A stretch of DNA of 64,000 bases. Source: [Clostridium] fimetarium (lineage in GTDB: Bacteria > Bacillota > Clostridia > Lachnospirales > Lachnospiraceae). The notes under the pieces are model-generated. The model made no database searches. It saw only the letters and a program-made list of their open reading frames with translations, and had not been told where the DNA came from. The first letter of the stretch is position 1. Each line of letters begins with the position of its first letter. A program made the translations under genes and the position numbers. Of the stretch, positions 7,911 through 16,177 are shown piece after piece. The stretch covers positions 62,001 to 126,000 of the forward strand of contig NZ_FOJI01000007.1 in NCBI RefSeq assembly GCF_900111235.1, written 5' to 3'.

Positions 7911-8035
7911 TCAAGTAAGAAGAGACGAACTGTTAAAGCAAAAAGCGAAAAATTATAAATGTGAAAAAAATAAATACCATATTTCTAACCAAAATGAATA
8001 AAATGCCCATAAAGTAGGCGGATAGGAGTTTAGAT

Positions 8036-10525
8036 ATGTCAATTAAAATAGCACTTGCAGGAAATCCAAACTGCGGTAAAACAACATTATTCAATGCCTT
8101 GACTGGTTCAAATCAGTTTGTAGGAAACTGGCCAGGCGTTACAGTAGAGAAAAAAGAAGGTAAATTAAAGGGACATAAAGATGTCGTAATTATGGATTTG
8201 CCAGGAATTTATTCATTATCACCATATACATTAGAGGAAGTGGTAGCAAGAAATTATCTAATTACTGAAAAACCAGATGCAATACTTAATATTGTGGATG
8301 GTACAAATATCGAAAGAAATCTATATCTTTCAACCCAACTTATGGAGTTGGGAATACCAGTGATTATGGCTGTGAATATGATGGATATTATTGAGAAGAA
8401 TGGTGACAAAATCTATATTGATAAGCTGAGCAAGAATCTTGGATGTGAGGTTGTAGAAATTTCAGCATTAAAAGGGAATGGTATTACACAAGCTGCTGAA
8501 AAAGCTGTTAAGCTTGCAAAGGATAAAGCAGCCACGCCTGCGGTTCATAAATTTTCACCAGAAGTAGAGCACGTATTAAACAGCATTAAGGACAAAATCG
8601 GCATTGAAGTAGCAGAAGAACAAAAAAGATTCTTTGCAATTAAACTTTTCGAACGAGATGAAAAGATTGCACAACAGCTTAATAATATCACAGATGTAAC
8701 TGCTGAAATCGAAAAGATAGAAAAAGAGTTGGATGATGATTCTGAGAGCATTATTACAAACGAAAGATATACGTACATAACCTCTATTATAAAAGACTGT
8801 TATACAAAGATGAGTAAGAATAAGCTTACGCCTTCAGATAAAATCGATAGCGTTGTAACAAATAGATTTTTAGCACTTCCTATTTTTGCTTTCGTTATGT
8901 TTGTTGTATATTATATCTCAGTAACTTCGGTTGGTGCGATTGCAACAGATTGGGCAAATGATGGAGTGTTTGGAGATGGATGGCGTCTATTAGGAATTGG
9001 TTCTTCAGCCTATGAAGAAAATGTAGGAGAATATGATACATACCAGCAAGAAATTGATGGGTTCATCGTTGCAGCACAAGAAAAAGGCGTCAATGTTGAT
9101 TCACTAAAAGAATTAATAGTATCAGATGATGCAAGTGAAATTGAATTAGAAAATGCGATTCTTACATTTTCACAAAATGAAACTGTATCAAATTTGAATG
9201 CAGATGTTGAAATTACAGATGAAGCAGGAGCTATTACAGAAACGGTAGTAGTCAACCTATCTGAATTTGAAAATGCGTTAGAAGTTGGGGAACCAGATCC
9301 GGCAGCATATGGAGTATGGATTCCAGGAATCCCCGGAGCATTAGAGTCAGGGCTTGATGCGGTTGGTTGTGCAGTTTGGCTAAAAGGACTTATTCTGGAT
9401 GGAATTGTAGGTGGTGTTGGAGCAGTACTCGGATTCGTCCCTCAGATGTTGATTTTATTTGCATTCCTAGCATTCTTAGAAGCTTGCGGATATATGGCGA
9501 GAATTGCATTTATTATGGATAGAATATTTAGAAAATTTGGTTTGTCTGGAAAATCCTTTATTCCTATGTTGATCGGTAGTGGATGCGGCGTTCCAGGAAT
9601 TATGGCATCACGTACAATTGAAAACGATCGTGATAGAAAAATGACCATCATGACAACAACATTTATACCTTGTGGAGCAAAGCTTCCAATTATCGCATTG
9701 ATTGCAGGTGCTTTATTTAATGGAGCATGGTGGGTGGCACCTAGTGCATATTTCGTTGGAATTGGAGCGATTATTGTATCCGGTATTATCTTAAAGAAAA
9801 CAAAAATGTTTGCAGGAGATCCAGCACCATTTGTTATGGAACTTCCATCCTATCATATGCCAACAGTTAGTAATATCCTTAGAAGCATGTGGGAACGTGG
9901 CTATTCATTTATTAAAAAAGCTGGGACAATTATTTTGGTTTCTACAATTTTGGTTTGGTTTACATCTAACTTTGGATTTATAGATGGTAAATTTGTTATG
10001 GTCGATGATTTGAGAGATGGATTTCTTGCTAATCTGGGTAGTATAATTGCTCCTATATTTGCACCACTCGGATGGGGAGATTGGAAATCAACGGTTGCAG
10101 CAATTACTGGTCTTGTGGCAAAAGAAAATGTAGTTGGTACATTTGGTGTATTATTTGGCTTTGCAGATGTCGCAGAAGATGGTTCTCAGATTTGGGGAAC
10201 ACTTGCAGGAAGTATGACAGCTGTTGCAGCTTATTCATTCCTTGTATTTAATCTTCTTTGTGCTCCTTGTTTCGCAGCTATGGGCGCAATTAAGAAAGAG
10301 ATGAATAATGCTAAATGGTTCTGGTTTGCGATTGGATATCAGACAGGATTAGCTTATGTGGTAGCACTTTGTGTCTATCAAATAGGAACCTTGATTACCG
10401 TGGGAACATTTGGAGTTGGCACTTTAGTGGCATTTGCAATAGTAATTGTTTTCCTATATTTACTATTTAGACCATATAAAGATAGGAACGTACTTAAAAT
10501 AAATGCCAAGGCTTTTGCAAAATAA
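8036..10525 (+). CDS. feoB: Ferrous iron transporter FeoB
   Basis: 829 residues, against about 650-770 for most FeoB. The N-terminal G-domain has G1 (GNPNCGKT, 9-16), G3 (DLPG, 54-57), G4 (NMMD, 114-117) and G5 (SALKG, 143-147). A helical linker follows, then a membrane domain with the gate motifs (IPMLIGSGCGVPGI and a second FIPCGAKLPI). Between the first and second membrane spans is an acidic, probably external segment of about 100 residues (about 325-430) not present in the short forms. FeoB brings Fe2+ across the cytoplasmic membrane under G-domain control. It is controlled with the two upstream feoA genes and is followed by a Cys-rich helper peptide. Confidence 0.96.
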   Translation: MSIKIALAGNPNCGKTTLFNALTGSNQFVGNWPGVTVEKKEGKLKGHKDVVIMDLPGIYSLSPYTLEEVVARNYLITEKPDAILNIVDGTNIERNLYLSTQLMELGIPVIMAVNMMDIIEKNGDKIYIDKLSKNLGCEVVEISALKGNGITQAAEKAVKLAKDKAATPAVHKFSPEVEHVLNSIKDKIGIEVAEEQKRFFAIKLFERDEKIAQQLNNITDVTAEIEKIEKELDDDSESIITNERYTYITSIIKDCYTKMSKNKLTPSDKIDSVVTNRFLALPIFAFVMFVVYYISVTSVGAIATDWANDGVFGDGWRLLGIGSSAYEENVGEYDTYQQEIDGFIVAAQEKGVNVDSLKELIVSDDASEIELENAILTFSQNETVSNLNADVEITDEAGAITETVVVNLSEFENALEVGEPDPAAYGVWIPGIPGALESGLDAVGCAVWLKGLILDGIVGGVGAVLGFVPQMLILFAFLAFLEACGYMARIAFIMDRIFRKFGLSGKSFIPMLIGSGCGVPGIMASRTIENDRDRKMTIMTTTFIPCGAKLPIIALIAGALFNGAWWVAPSAYFVGIGAIIVSGIILKKTKMFAGDPAPFVMELPSYHMPTVSNILRSMWERGYSFIKKAGTIILVSTILVWFTSNFGFIDGKFVMVDDLRDGFLANLGSIIAPIFAPLGWGDWKSTVAAITGLVAKENVVGTFGVLFGFADVAEDGSQIWGTLAGSMTAVAAYSFLVFNLLCAPCFAAMGAIKKEMNNAKWFWFAIGYQTGLAYVVALCVYQIGTLITVGTFGVGTLVAFAIVIVFLYLLFRPYKDRNVLKINAKAFAK

Positions 10526-10643
10526 TTTACCAGAGCCTGCATTGATAGAAGGATGCAGGTTCTCACAAATATAACTTCTCGGAGTTAGCATCTACTGGTG
10601 CAAATGTAAATTGAAATTTGAAGATATTAGACGGAGGTATAGA

Positions 10644-10781
10644 ATGGGAACATTTATTATAGGAATTATAGTTTTTGCGTTTGTAGCGCTTGCAGTTAGG
10701 AGTATGGTAAAAGATAAAAAAAGTGGAAAATCGATTCAGTGTGGTGGTGATTGTAAAGATTGCGGTGGACATTGTCATTAA
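10644..10781 (+). CDS. FeoB-associated Cys-rich membrane peptide
   Basis: 45 residues, too short for routine ORF lists. One membrane segment (about residues 3-20) is followed by a basic stretch and a Cys-rich tail with C-x3-C-x2-C-x3-C (CGGDCKDCGGHC). Small proteins of this shape are regularly encoded just after feoB in clostridia and are thought to help iron handling at the membrane. ACGGAGGT supplies the ribosome binding site. The last 14 bases, including the stop codon, are repeated at 10785-10798, a 17-base-period duplication. Confidence 0.85.
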   Translation: MGTFIIGIIVFAFVALAVRSMVKDKKSGKSIQCGGDCKDCGGHCH

Positions 10782-10834
10782 AATGACATTGTCATTAATT
10801 TATATTTGAATTCAACAAGATTGGAGGTATTGTA

Positions 10835-11266
10835 TTGACAGATAATGAAATGAATCAAAAAAGACGAGTTATTCTTGAGAAACTGAAAGAAAAAGGATGC
10901 AGAATAACGAAACAACGTATTATGATTATTGATATTATTCTGGAAAATGAATGCTCTTGTTGTAAAGAAATATATCATAAGGCATCAAAATTAGATGCTT
11001 GTATAGGGATCGCTACGGTGTATCGACTGGTGAATAGTTTGGAAGAATTAGGCGTAATCAATCGAAAGAATATGTATAAAGTAGCATATGCTAGAAACTG
11101 TTGTATGAAAGATATATGTACAATTGTATTAGATGATGATACTACATTTGATTTGTCCGCCCAAAAGTGGAATTCGGTTATTAAAGCAGGCCTAACCACG
11201 TATGGGTATCTTAAAGGTCAAAATATTGTGTCGGTTATAGTCAAGGAGATTGAGTGTGAAGGTTGA
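10835..11266 (+). CDS. Fur-family regulator with an atypical C-terminal half
   Basis: 143 residues from TTG 10835, six bases after GGAGGT. Residues about 8-75 form the Fur winged helix (GCRITKQRIMIIDIIL, then IATVYRLVNSLEELGVI). The C-terminal half lacks the usual HHHxHC cluster and the paired CxxC zinc motifs; it has only CC and a few scattered Cys. It may sense iron or another signal differently, or bind DNA without metal. It closes the feo cluster (55 bases after the FeoB-associated peptide) and probably adjusts iron genes alongside the DtxR-type protein. Confidence 0.78.
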   Translation: MTDNEMNQKRRVILEKLKEKGCRITKQRIMIIDIILENECSCCKEIYHKASKLDACIGIATVYRLVNSLEELGVINRKNMYKVAYARNCCMKDICTIVLDDDTTFDLSAQKWNSVIKAGLTTYGYLKGQNIVSVIVKEIECEG

Positions 11267-11302
11267 AATTTCTGATATAATGGAAAAAAATGTGTTTTGA
11301 GG

Positions 11303-11356
11303 TCAATCAGAAATCACTATAAAATGATGTCAATAAGAAATCGTTATAAAATGATT
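11303..11356 (+). repeat. 27-base tandem duplication
   Basis: Two adjacent 27-base units (11303-11329, 11330-11356) agree at 23 positions; both contain TATAAAATGAT. The second runs into the flavodoxin promoter. Confidence 0.8.
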
Positions 11357-11422
11357 GACTTAACAAAATATATTGTGTACAATAAATTATATAATCATTG
11401 CAAGCAATCAAATTGTATACAA
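11355..11422 (+). promoter_or_regulatory. Flavodoxin promoter with two TTGTRTACAA palindromes
   Basis: TTGACT at 11355-11360, 17-base spacer, TACAAT at 11378-11383. The 10-base palindromes TTGTGTACAA (11373-11382) and TTGTATACAA (11413-11422) overlap the -10 element and precede the ribosome binding site. They look like a repressor operator pair 40 bases apart; the protein that binds is unknown. Confidence 0.65.
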
Positions 11423-11439
11423 CCAAAGGAGATAACAAA

Positions 11440-11847
11440 ATGAAAATAGCAGTTAGATATTATTCTAAAACAGGAAATACTAAGAAATTGGCAGATGCAA
11501 TTGCAAAAGTGGCAGGAGTAAAGGCTGAAACGGTGGATGTTAAGATAGATGAGGACATTGACATTTTATTTTTGGGTAGCTCTGTTTATGCAGCAGGAAT
11601 CGATCCTAAGATCAAAGAATTTATTGAAACACTTAGCCCAAAAGTTAAAAAGGTAGTGAATTTTAGTACTGCAGCGATTCTAAAGTCAACCTATGGGCAA
11701 GTTAGTAAGTTATTAGTTGATCGAAAAATTCAGGTTGAACCAAGAGAATATCACTGTAGAGGTTCTTTTAGCTTATTACACAAAGGTCATCCAGATGCGA
11801 AAGACATATCTAATGTAGAAAAGTTTACAAGAGAGATATTGGGTTGA
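11440..11847 (+). CDS. Flavodoxin
   Basis: 135 residues from ATG 11440, which follows AAAGGAGATAAC; the longer frame from 11398 has no ribosome binding site. The FMN phosphate loop S-K-T-G-N-T is at residues 9-14, followed by alternating strands (DILFLGSSVYA, KVVNFSTAA). Flavodoxins carry low-potential electrons in the cytoplasm and often replace ferredoxin when iron is short, which fits its place next to the iron genes. A strong terminator follows. Confidence 0.85.
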   Translation: MKIAVRYYSKTGNTKKLADAIAKVAGVKAETVDVKIDEDIDILFLGSSVYAAGIDPKIKEFIETLSPKVKKVVNFSTAAILKSTYGQVSKLLVDRKIQVEPREYHCRGSFSLLHKGHPDAKDISNVEKFTREILG

Positions 11848-11882
11848 TTATTTGTGCGAATTACATACCTTTTATGTAGAAG

Positions 11883-11919
11883 AAAAAGTTAATGAGAAGA
11901 TTCCTCATTAACTTTTTTT
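11883..11919 (+). terminator. Intrinsic terminator after the flavodoxin gene
   Basis: GTTAATGAG (11888-11896) pairs with CTCATTAAC (11904-11912); a run of seven T follows and an A run precedes, extending the stem to 14 pairs. Confidence 0.92.
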
Positions 11920-11968
11920 GCTATGTATTAGCACATTGGATAGAAATTATAGGAGTGTAAAATATAAC

Positions 11969-12112
11969 TTTTTTATGTTTTATGCAAAGGTGGATCGAGA
12001 GAAAGCAGAAGTGGATGCTTGTAAAGTTGAACATATTATAAGTCAAGAAACTTTTGAAGGAATAAAAAGGTGTTTGGAAAACAATATAGATGTTATTGAT
12101 AAAATAAGTTGA
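11969..12112 (+). pseudogene. Remnant of a DtxR/MntR-type repressor (C-terminal part)
   Basis: The frame encodes VDREKAEVDACKVEHIISQE and TFEGIKRCLE, which align with the metal-binding C-terminal part of the intact repressor at 6411 (VDAKIATEDACRMEH, ISKESFEAIK). The winged-helix N-terminus is missing: the stretch before Val is unrelated and no start with a ribosome binding site is seen. It ends 41 bases before the third GTTAG-N6-CTAAC palindrome, as would a former autoregulated or divergent repressor. Confidence 0.7.
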
Positions 12113-12153
12113 ATAAGGCTATTGAAAAAACAAGAAGAGCAGTGTATTATAGC

Positions 12154-12179
12154 ATCAGGTTAGCGATGACTAACCTGAT
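12154..12179 (+). promoter_or_regulatory. Third DtxR-type operator, perfect 10-base arms
   Basis: ATCAGGTTAG and CTAACCTGAT flank CGATGA; the core is the same GTTAG-N6-CTAAC as at 6925. It ends directly at the AAGGAGG ribosome binding site (12180-12186) of the next small gene, so it could act on DNA or as an RNA hairpin over the initiation site. Confidence 0.7.
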
Positions 12180-12190
12180 AAGGAGGTCTT

Positions 12191-12292
12191 ATGAGCGCAG
12201 AAATAATTCAAATAGTAGTTATTCAAGAAGCACCAGACAGTGCTGCGAAACAACGTTGTAAGGATTTAGGAAAAGTATTGGCAGCTTCATAA
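12191..12292 (+). CDS. 33-residue protein of unknown function
   Basis: MSAEIIQIVVIQEAPDSAAK and thirteen further residues, following a perfect AAGGAGG at four bases' distance. It starts with a hydrophobic strand-like stretch and ends in a short helix. I do not recognise it. It may be a genuine small protein of the iron regulon or the surviving N-terminus of a longer, decayed gene; the palindrome immediately upstream supports expression under metal control. Confidence 0.5.
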   Translation: MSAEIIQIVVIQEAPDSAAKQRCKDLGKVLAAS

Positions 12293-12355
12293 GGGTAAGT
12301 GCAGATTCTTGATTTGAATAATTAAGGATAAAATATAAGAGAGGCAGGATTCTTT

Positions 12356-12634
12356 ATGAGTGTAGTAATTATAGGAGGCCATGACAGAATGGTTTGTCAG
12401 TACAAAAAAATATGCAAAGAATATAAATGTAAAGCGAAAATATTTACTCAAATGGCAGGAAATTTAAAAGAGCAAATTGGAAGTCCAGATCTAATTATAT
12501 TGTTTACAAACACTGTGTCACATAAGATGGTTCGTACTGCATTAGTTGAAGCGCAAAGGTGTAATTCAGAGGTCGTAAGATGTCATACGAGTAGTGGAAA
12601 TGCATTGTTAGAGATATTGGAAGCGAAGTGTTAA
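12356..12634 (+). CDS. DUF2325 domain protein
   Basis: 92 residues: MSVVIIGGHDRM, then FTQMAGNLKEQIGSPDLIILF and TNTVSHKMVRTALVEAQR, ending VRCHTSSGNALLEIL. This is the full-length DUF2325 pattern, a small Rossmann-like domain found in clostridia, often close to metal or redox genes. The GGHDRM, TNTVSH and conserved Cys positions (22, 28 and near the end) suggest metal or cofactor binding, but no function is established. It sits downstream of the third operator and a 33-residue ORF, probably in one transcript. Confidence 0.8.
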   Translation: MSVVIIGGHDRMVCQYKKICKEYKCKAKIFTQMAGNLKEQIGSPDLIILFTNTVSHKMVRTALVEAQRCNSEVVRCHTSSGNALLEILEAKC

Positions 12635-12667
12635 TATCTTAAAAATAATGAAACAATAGTATTTAAC

Positions 12668-12709
12668 AAAAGTAAGGAGACAAAAATAAGGAAACAAAAG
12701 TAATGAAAC
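12668..12709 (+). repeat. Three 14-base tandem units after the DUF2325 gene
   Basis: AAAAGTAAGGAGAC, AAAAATAAGGAAAC and AAAAGTAATGAAAC lie head to tail between convergent genes. Confidence 0.75.
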
Positions 12710-12730
12710 AATGAGAATTATATTCGTAAA

Positions 12731-14068
12731 TTAATCAAGTTCATTAAAATCTTGAAAAACGATACTTTTTCTCATCATTACAATTAGTGGGATTACCATC
12801 AGAACCCATACAATTGGTTCTGAAATAATGATACCCATATAACCTAACACTGGTGTCAAAAGGACTACTGTAAGAAATTTTCCAATGAGTTCAATTGCAC
12901 TGGATATAATTGGTGTAAAATTATCTCCAATTCCTTGTAGTGAATTTCTTAAAATGACAATCACCACTGTTACAAAATATAGAAGTGTATTTACTTGCAG
13001 ATATAGTGTACCCGTATGAATTACCTCTTCCGAATTGGTGGAGGTAATTGCTTTTATTAAGAAAGGGACAATTGTATAGGAGATTATAATCACGATAACA
13101 CACCATATCCAAGAAAAGAAGATGGATTTTTTTATGCCAGTTCGTATACGATCGTATTTGCCTGCACCAAAATTTTGGCTACTAAAGGAAGCCATAGTCA
13201 TTGCAAGAACTCCAAATGGTGTCATGAAAATATTCGTTAATTTTCTTGCTGCATAGTGAGCTATAATTGTATTTGTAGAAAATGTATTAATTGAGGTTTG
13301 TAAAATCAATGTTCCTAGTGAAACTAAAGAACTCATGAGCCCCATTGAAAAACCACATGCACAGAGTTGTTTCGCCAATCCAGATTGAAATGAAAAGCTG
13401 CTTTTAGTAAGATGCAGAATCGGATAATGTCTATAAATATATATAAAGCACAGGATAGCAGAAATCAATTGTGCAATTACGGTTGCTTCAGAAGCACCTT
13501 GGATACCCCTATGCATTCCACCGACAAAGGTATACACAAGGACTATATTTATGAATACAGAAATGATAAGGAAAATAAGAGGAGCTATGGTATCACCAAT
13601 TGCTCTTAGTATACTTGCAAATACATTGTAGAGCATAGATGCAGTCATACCAATTATAAGCACTTTAATGTAAGCACTTCCGGCAGCAGATTCCTCAGGA
13701 GCAATATTCATAACCTTTAATATAGAAGGTAAAAAAGCCACGCTTAATACGGTGAATAGGATTGATGTTATGAGACCAAATAATAGTGATCCTCCAAACG
13801 ATTTATTTAATCCATCATGATCCTTTGCACCATAATAACGTGATGCAATGATTGCAAATCCATTTGTAAGTCCTACTAAAAACCCTATGATCATGTCACC
13901 AATAGGGGTTACGGATCCAACAGCAGCAAGTGCGTTATCACCTAAGATATTTCCAATTATCCATGTATCAGTCACACCATATAATAATTGAATGAATTGT
14001 CCTAAAAGAATAGGAAGCGCAAATTGTAATATTACTTTATTAATACTGCCTTTGGTTAAGTCTTTCAT
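12731..14068 (-). CDS. MATE family efflux transporter
   Basis: 445 residues from the ATG at 14068-14066, chosen because AAAGGAC precedes it; an upstream in-frame start would add 17 residues without a site. Twelve membrane spans in two similar halves are apparent, with the N-terminal PILLGQFIQLLYGVTDTWIIGN segment and ASRYYGAKDHDGLNKSFGGS characteristic of MATE proteins. The family exports cationic drugs and other compounds in exchange for Na+ or H+. It points away from the chitinase gene; no regulator is adjacent. Confidence 0.92.
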   Translation of the reverse strand: MKDLTKGSINKVILQFALPILLGQFIQLLYGVTDTWIIGNILGDNALAAVGSVTPIGDMIIGFLVGLTNGFAIIASRYYGAKDHDGLNKSFGGSLLFGLITSILFTVLSVAFLPSILKVMNIAPEESAAGSAYIKVLIIGMTASMLYNVFASILRAIGDTIAPLIFLIISVFINIVLVYTFVGGMHRGIQGASEATVIAQLISAILCFIYIYRHYPILHLTKSSFSFQSGLAKQLCACGFSMGLMSSLVSLGTLILQTSINTFSTNTIIAHYAARKLTNIFMTPFGVLAMTMASFSSQNFGAGKYDRIRTGIKKSIFFSWIWCVIVIIISYTIVPFLIKAITSTNSEEVIHTGTLYLQVNTLLYFVTVVIVILRNSLQGIGDNFTPIISSAIELIGKFLTVVLLTPVLGYMGIIISEPIVWVLMVIPLIVMMRKSIVFQDFNELD

Positions 14069-14232
14069 ATTAAGTCCTTTGTATTTACTAAACAGCCTAG
14101 ATGAATGTTCGACCCCCATTATAGCACACGATATTTTTATTATGCAATAACATTTATAACGGATTAAATATTATTGAGATAAAGAGTTAGAAGATTGATT
14201 TTAAGTAGTAAATAAAACTATAATTAATAAAT

Positions 14233-14263
14233 AAAAAAGCAGCTATAATTCAGCTACTTTTTT
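14233..14263. terminator. Orphan bidirectional terminator between divergent genes
   Basis: AAAAAAG-c-AGCT (14233-14244) pairs with AGCT-a-CTTTTTT (14252-14263), with T runs on both strands. It lies between the start of the MATE gene and the start of the chitinase gene, where no protein-coding transcript should end. Confidence 0.7.
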
Positions 14264-14414
14264 AACACTTACAGGATTAAAATGTAGTAAGTTCTGGCAT
14301 ATTTATCAGAAATTACCAGGCTTTAGGGGGGACCATATAATATACTTTGATTGTCAAATATGTTACAATTATGTAAACTAAATAAAATGTAAAATTAAAG
14401 GGAAGGAGAATTTG

Positions 14415-14519
14415 TTGAGGCTAGATCAATTATATTGTAAGTTAGAAACGGGCGTATACAATCACTTGCGAAAGCAATATGAGAGAGAGGTATTTCATGA
14501 AACAAAATTCGATTTATAA
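14415..14519 (+). CDS. Possible upstream ORF overlapping the chitinase start
   Basis: GGAAGGAG (14401-14408) precedes tandem TTG codons, the second opening a 34-codon frame that ends 23 bases inside the chitinase gene. The frame contains the TTGC-GAAA-GCAA hairpin (14465-14476). It may couple translation into the chitinase. No protein similarity is recognised, so this may be chance. Confidence 0.3.
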   Translation: MRLDQLYCKLETGVYNHLRKQYEREVFHETKFDL

Positions 14520-16065
14520 AAAAATATTTGCTATTTTTTTAATGATAGCTATGTTTGTTACTTATTCATCTACGACGATTTTTGCTGCGAAACCAGACAG
14601 AATTGTTCCTACAGCACCTAGTAATCTAATGGCAACATCGGTTACAAGTATTTCTGCAACATTGACCTGGAATGCTTCCACAGACAATATTGGAGTTAAG
14701 ACATACCAAATATATAAAAATAATCTTTTGATTGGAAATTCTTCAACACCAACCTATGTTGTAAGCAATCTTACATATTCAACAAGCTTTCAGTTTTATG
14801 TAGTTGCAAAGGATGCAGCTGGAAATATATCAAAGCCAAGTAATATTCTTACTGTTACAACACTGGCGGCAACAATTGAACAACCAACAACAGCACCAAC
14901 AACTGAGCCAACGACAGTTGTTCCTACTACAACGCAAGCACCAACAACAGCACCAACAACAGCACCAACAACAGCACCTACAACAGCACCTACAACTACA
15001 CCAACGACATCTAAAACGAAAGTTGTTGGTTACTATGCGGCGTGGGCAGCATATTCAGGATTCACACCGGATAAGGTAGATGTAACTAAGTTGACACATA
15101 TAAATTATGCATTTGCAAATATCGGTAGTGATTTAAAGATTGCGATGGGTTATCCAGATGTTGATCCAGGTAATTTTGCTAAGCTTAAAGCACTAAAACA
15201 GGCTAATCCATCATTGAAAACAATTATTTCTGTTGGAGGATGGAGCTGGTCAGGAAGATTTTCTGATGCAGCACTTACTGATGCTTCAAGAGTAGTATTT
15301 GCAGACAGTTGTGTTGATTTCATTATAAAGAACGGATTCGATGGAGTCGATATTGATTGGGAATACCCAGTAAGTGGAGGATTATATACGAATGTAAGAA
15401 GACCTGAGGATAAACAAAACTTTACTTTATTACTTCAAAAATTAAGAGAAAAATTGAACGCAAGAGGAGTGATTGACCATAAATCATATATTCTTACAAT
15501 GGCAGGCGCTTCTGGACAATGGTATGTTAATAATACTGAATTGGGAATTTTACAACAATATCTCGATTATGCTAATATTATGACATATGATATTCATGGA
15601 ACTTGGGATTCTTACACTGATTTTAATGCTCCATTATACGCAAATACGGATAGTACGATGCAAGATAAGTGGAGTGTGGATCAAAGTGTAAATGCATGGA
15701 CAAAGGCAGGATTTCCAGCAAGTAAACTTGTGTTAGGCGTTCCTTTCTACGGTTATATATATAAAGAAGCAGCAAATGTAAATAATGGTTTGTATCAAAG
15801 ATATTCAGGAGGTCAAAGTATAAGCTATGAAAATATAGCTGCAAATTACTTGAATGCACCTGGCTTTATAAGATATTTCCACGCAACTTCTATGGTGCCA
15901 TGGCTATTTAATGGTTCAACTTTTATTACATATGAAGATCCGCAATCAATGGGCGCGAAGGCTCAGTATATTAAAACAAAAGCGTTGGGCGGAGCGGCAA
16001 TATGGGAATTAAGTCAAGATCCAAATAGAGTATTGCTAAATGCACTTTATAAAGGAATGCAATAA
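14497..16065 (+). CDS. Secreted chitinase: FN3 domain, Thr-rich linker, GH18
   Basis: 522 residues from ATG 14497, after AGAGAGG. A signal peptide (cleavage near Ala30/31, IFAA-K) is followed by a fibronectin type III domain (about 39-122), a Thr/Pro linker (about 126-172) made of near-identical 12-base APTT repeats, and a GH18 catalytic domain (about 175-520). The catalytic motif DGVDIDWE places the acid at Glu289; SVGGWSW and MTYDIHG are also typical. It hydrolyses beta-1,4 GlcNAc polymers outside the cell. The repeat-built linker is prone to length change. A hairpin with a GAAA loop lies just before the ribosome binding site. Confidence 0.95.
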   Translation: MKQNSIYKKIFAIFLMIAMFVTYSSTTIFAAKPDRIVPTAPSNLMATSVTSISATLTWNASTDNIGVKTYQIYKNNLLIGNSSTPTYVVSNLTYSTSFQFYVVAKDAAGNISKPSNILTVTTLAATIEQPTTAPTTEPTTVVPTTTQAPTTAPTTAPTTAPTTAPTTTPTTSKTKVVGYYAAWAAYSGFTPDKVDVTKLTHINYAFANIGSDLKIAMGYPDVDPGNFAKLKALKQANPSLKTIISVGGWSWSGRFSDAALTDASRVVFADSCVDFIIKNGFDGVDIDWEYPVSGGLYTNVRRPEDKQNFTLLLQKLREKLNARGVIDHKSYILTMAGASGQWYVNNTELGILQQYLDYANIMTYDIHGTWDSYTDFNAPLYANTDSTMQDKWSVDQSVNAWTKAGFPASKLVLGVPFYGYIYKEAANVNNGLYQRYSGGQSISYENIAANYLNAPGFIRYFHATSMVPWLFNGSTFITYEDPQSMGAKAQYIKTKALGGAAIWELSQDPNRVLLNALYKGMQ

Positions 16066-16105
16066 TATTTTAGTTTATTATAATAGAATTATATATGTAA
16101 AAACG

Positions 16106-16134
16106 AAGAGGCAACCATAACGGGGGCCTCTTTT
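16106..16134 (+). terminator. Terminator between convergent genes
   Basis: AAGAGGC (16106-16112) pairs with GCCTCTT (16126-16132), followed by TT. It serves the chitinase gene. Confidence 0.75.
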
Positions 16135-16177
16135 AATTTGGTAACTGCAAATGAAATAAATATTTATTTTTGATTTT

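Noticed and set aside
14338-14496. Cyclic-di-GMP riboswitch before the chitinase gene
   Set aside because: I found neither the class I nor class II aptamer core; only a short GAAA-loop hairpin and a possible upstream ORF.
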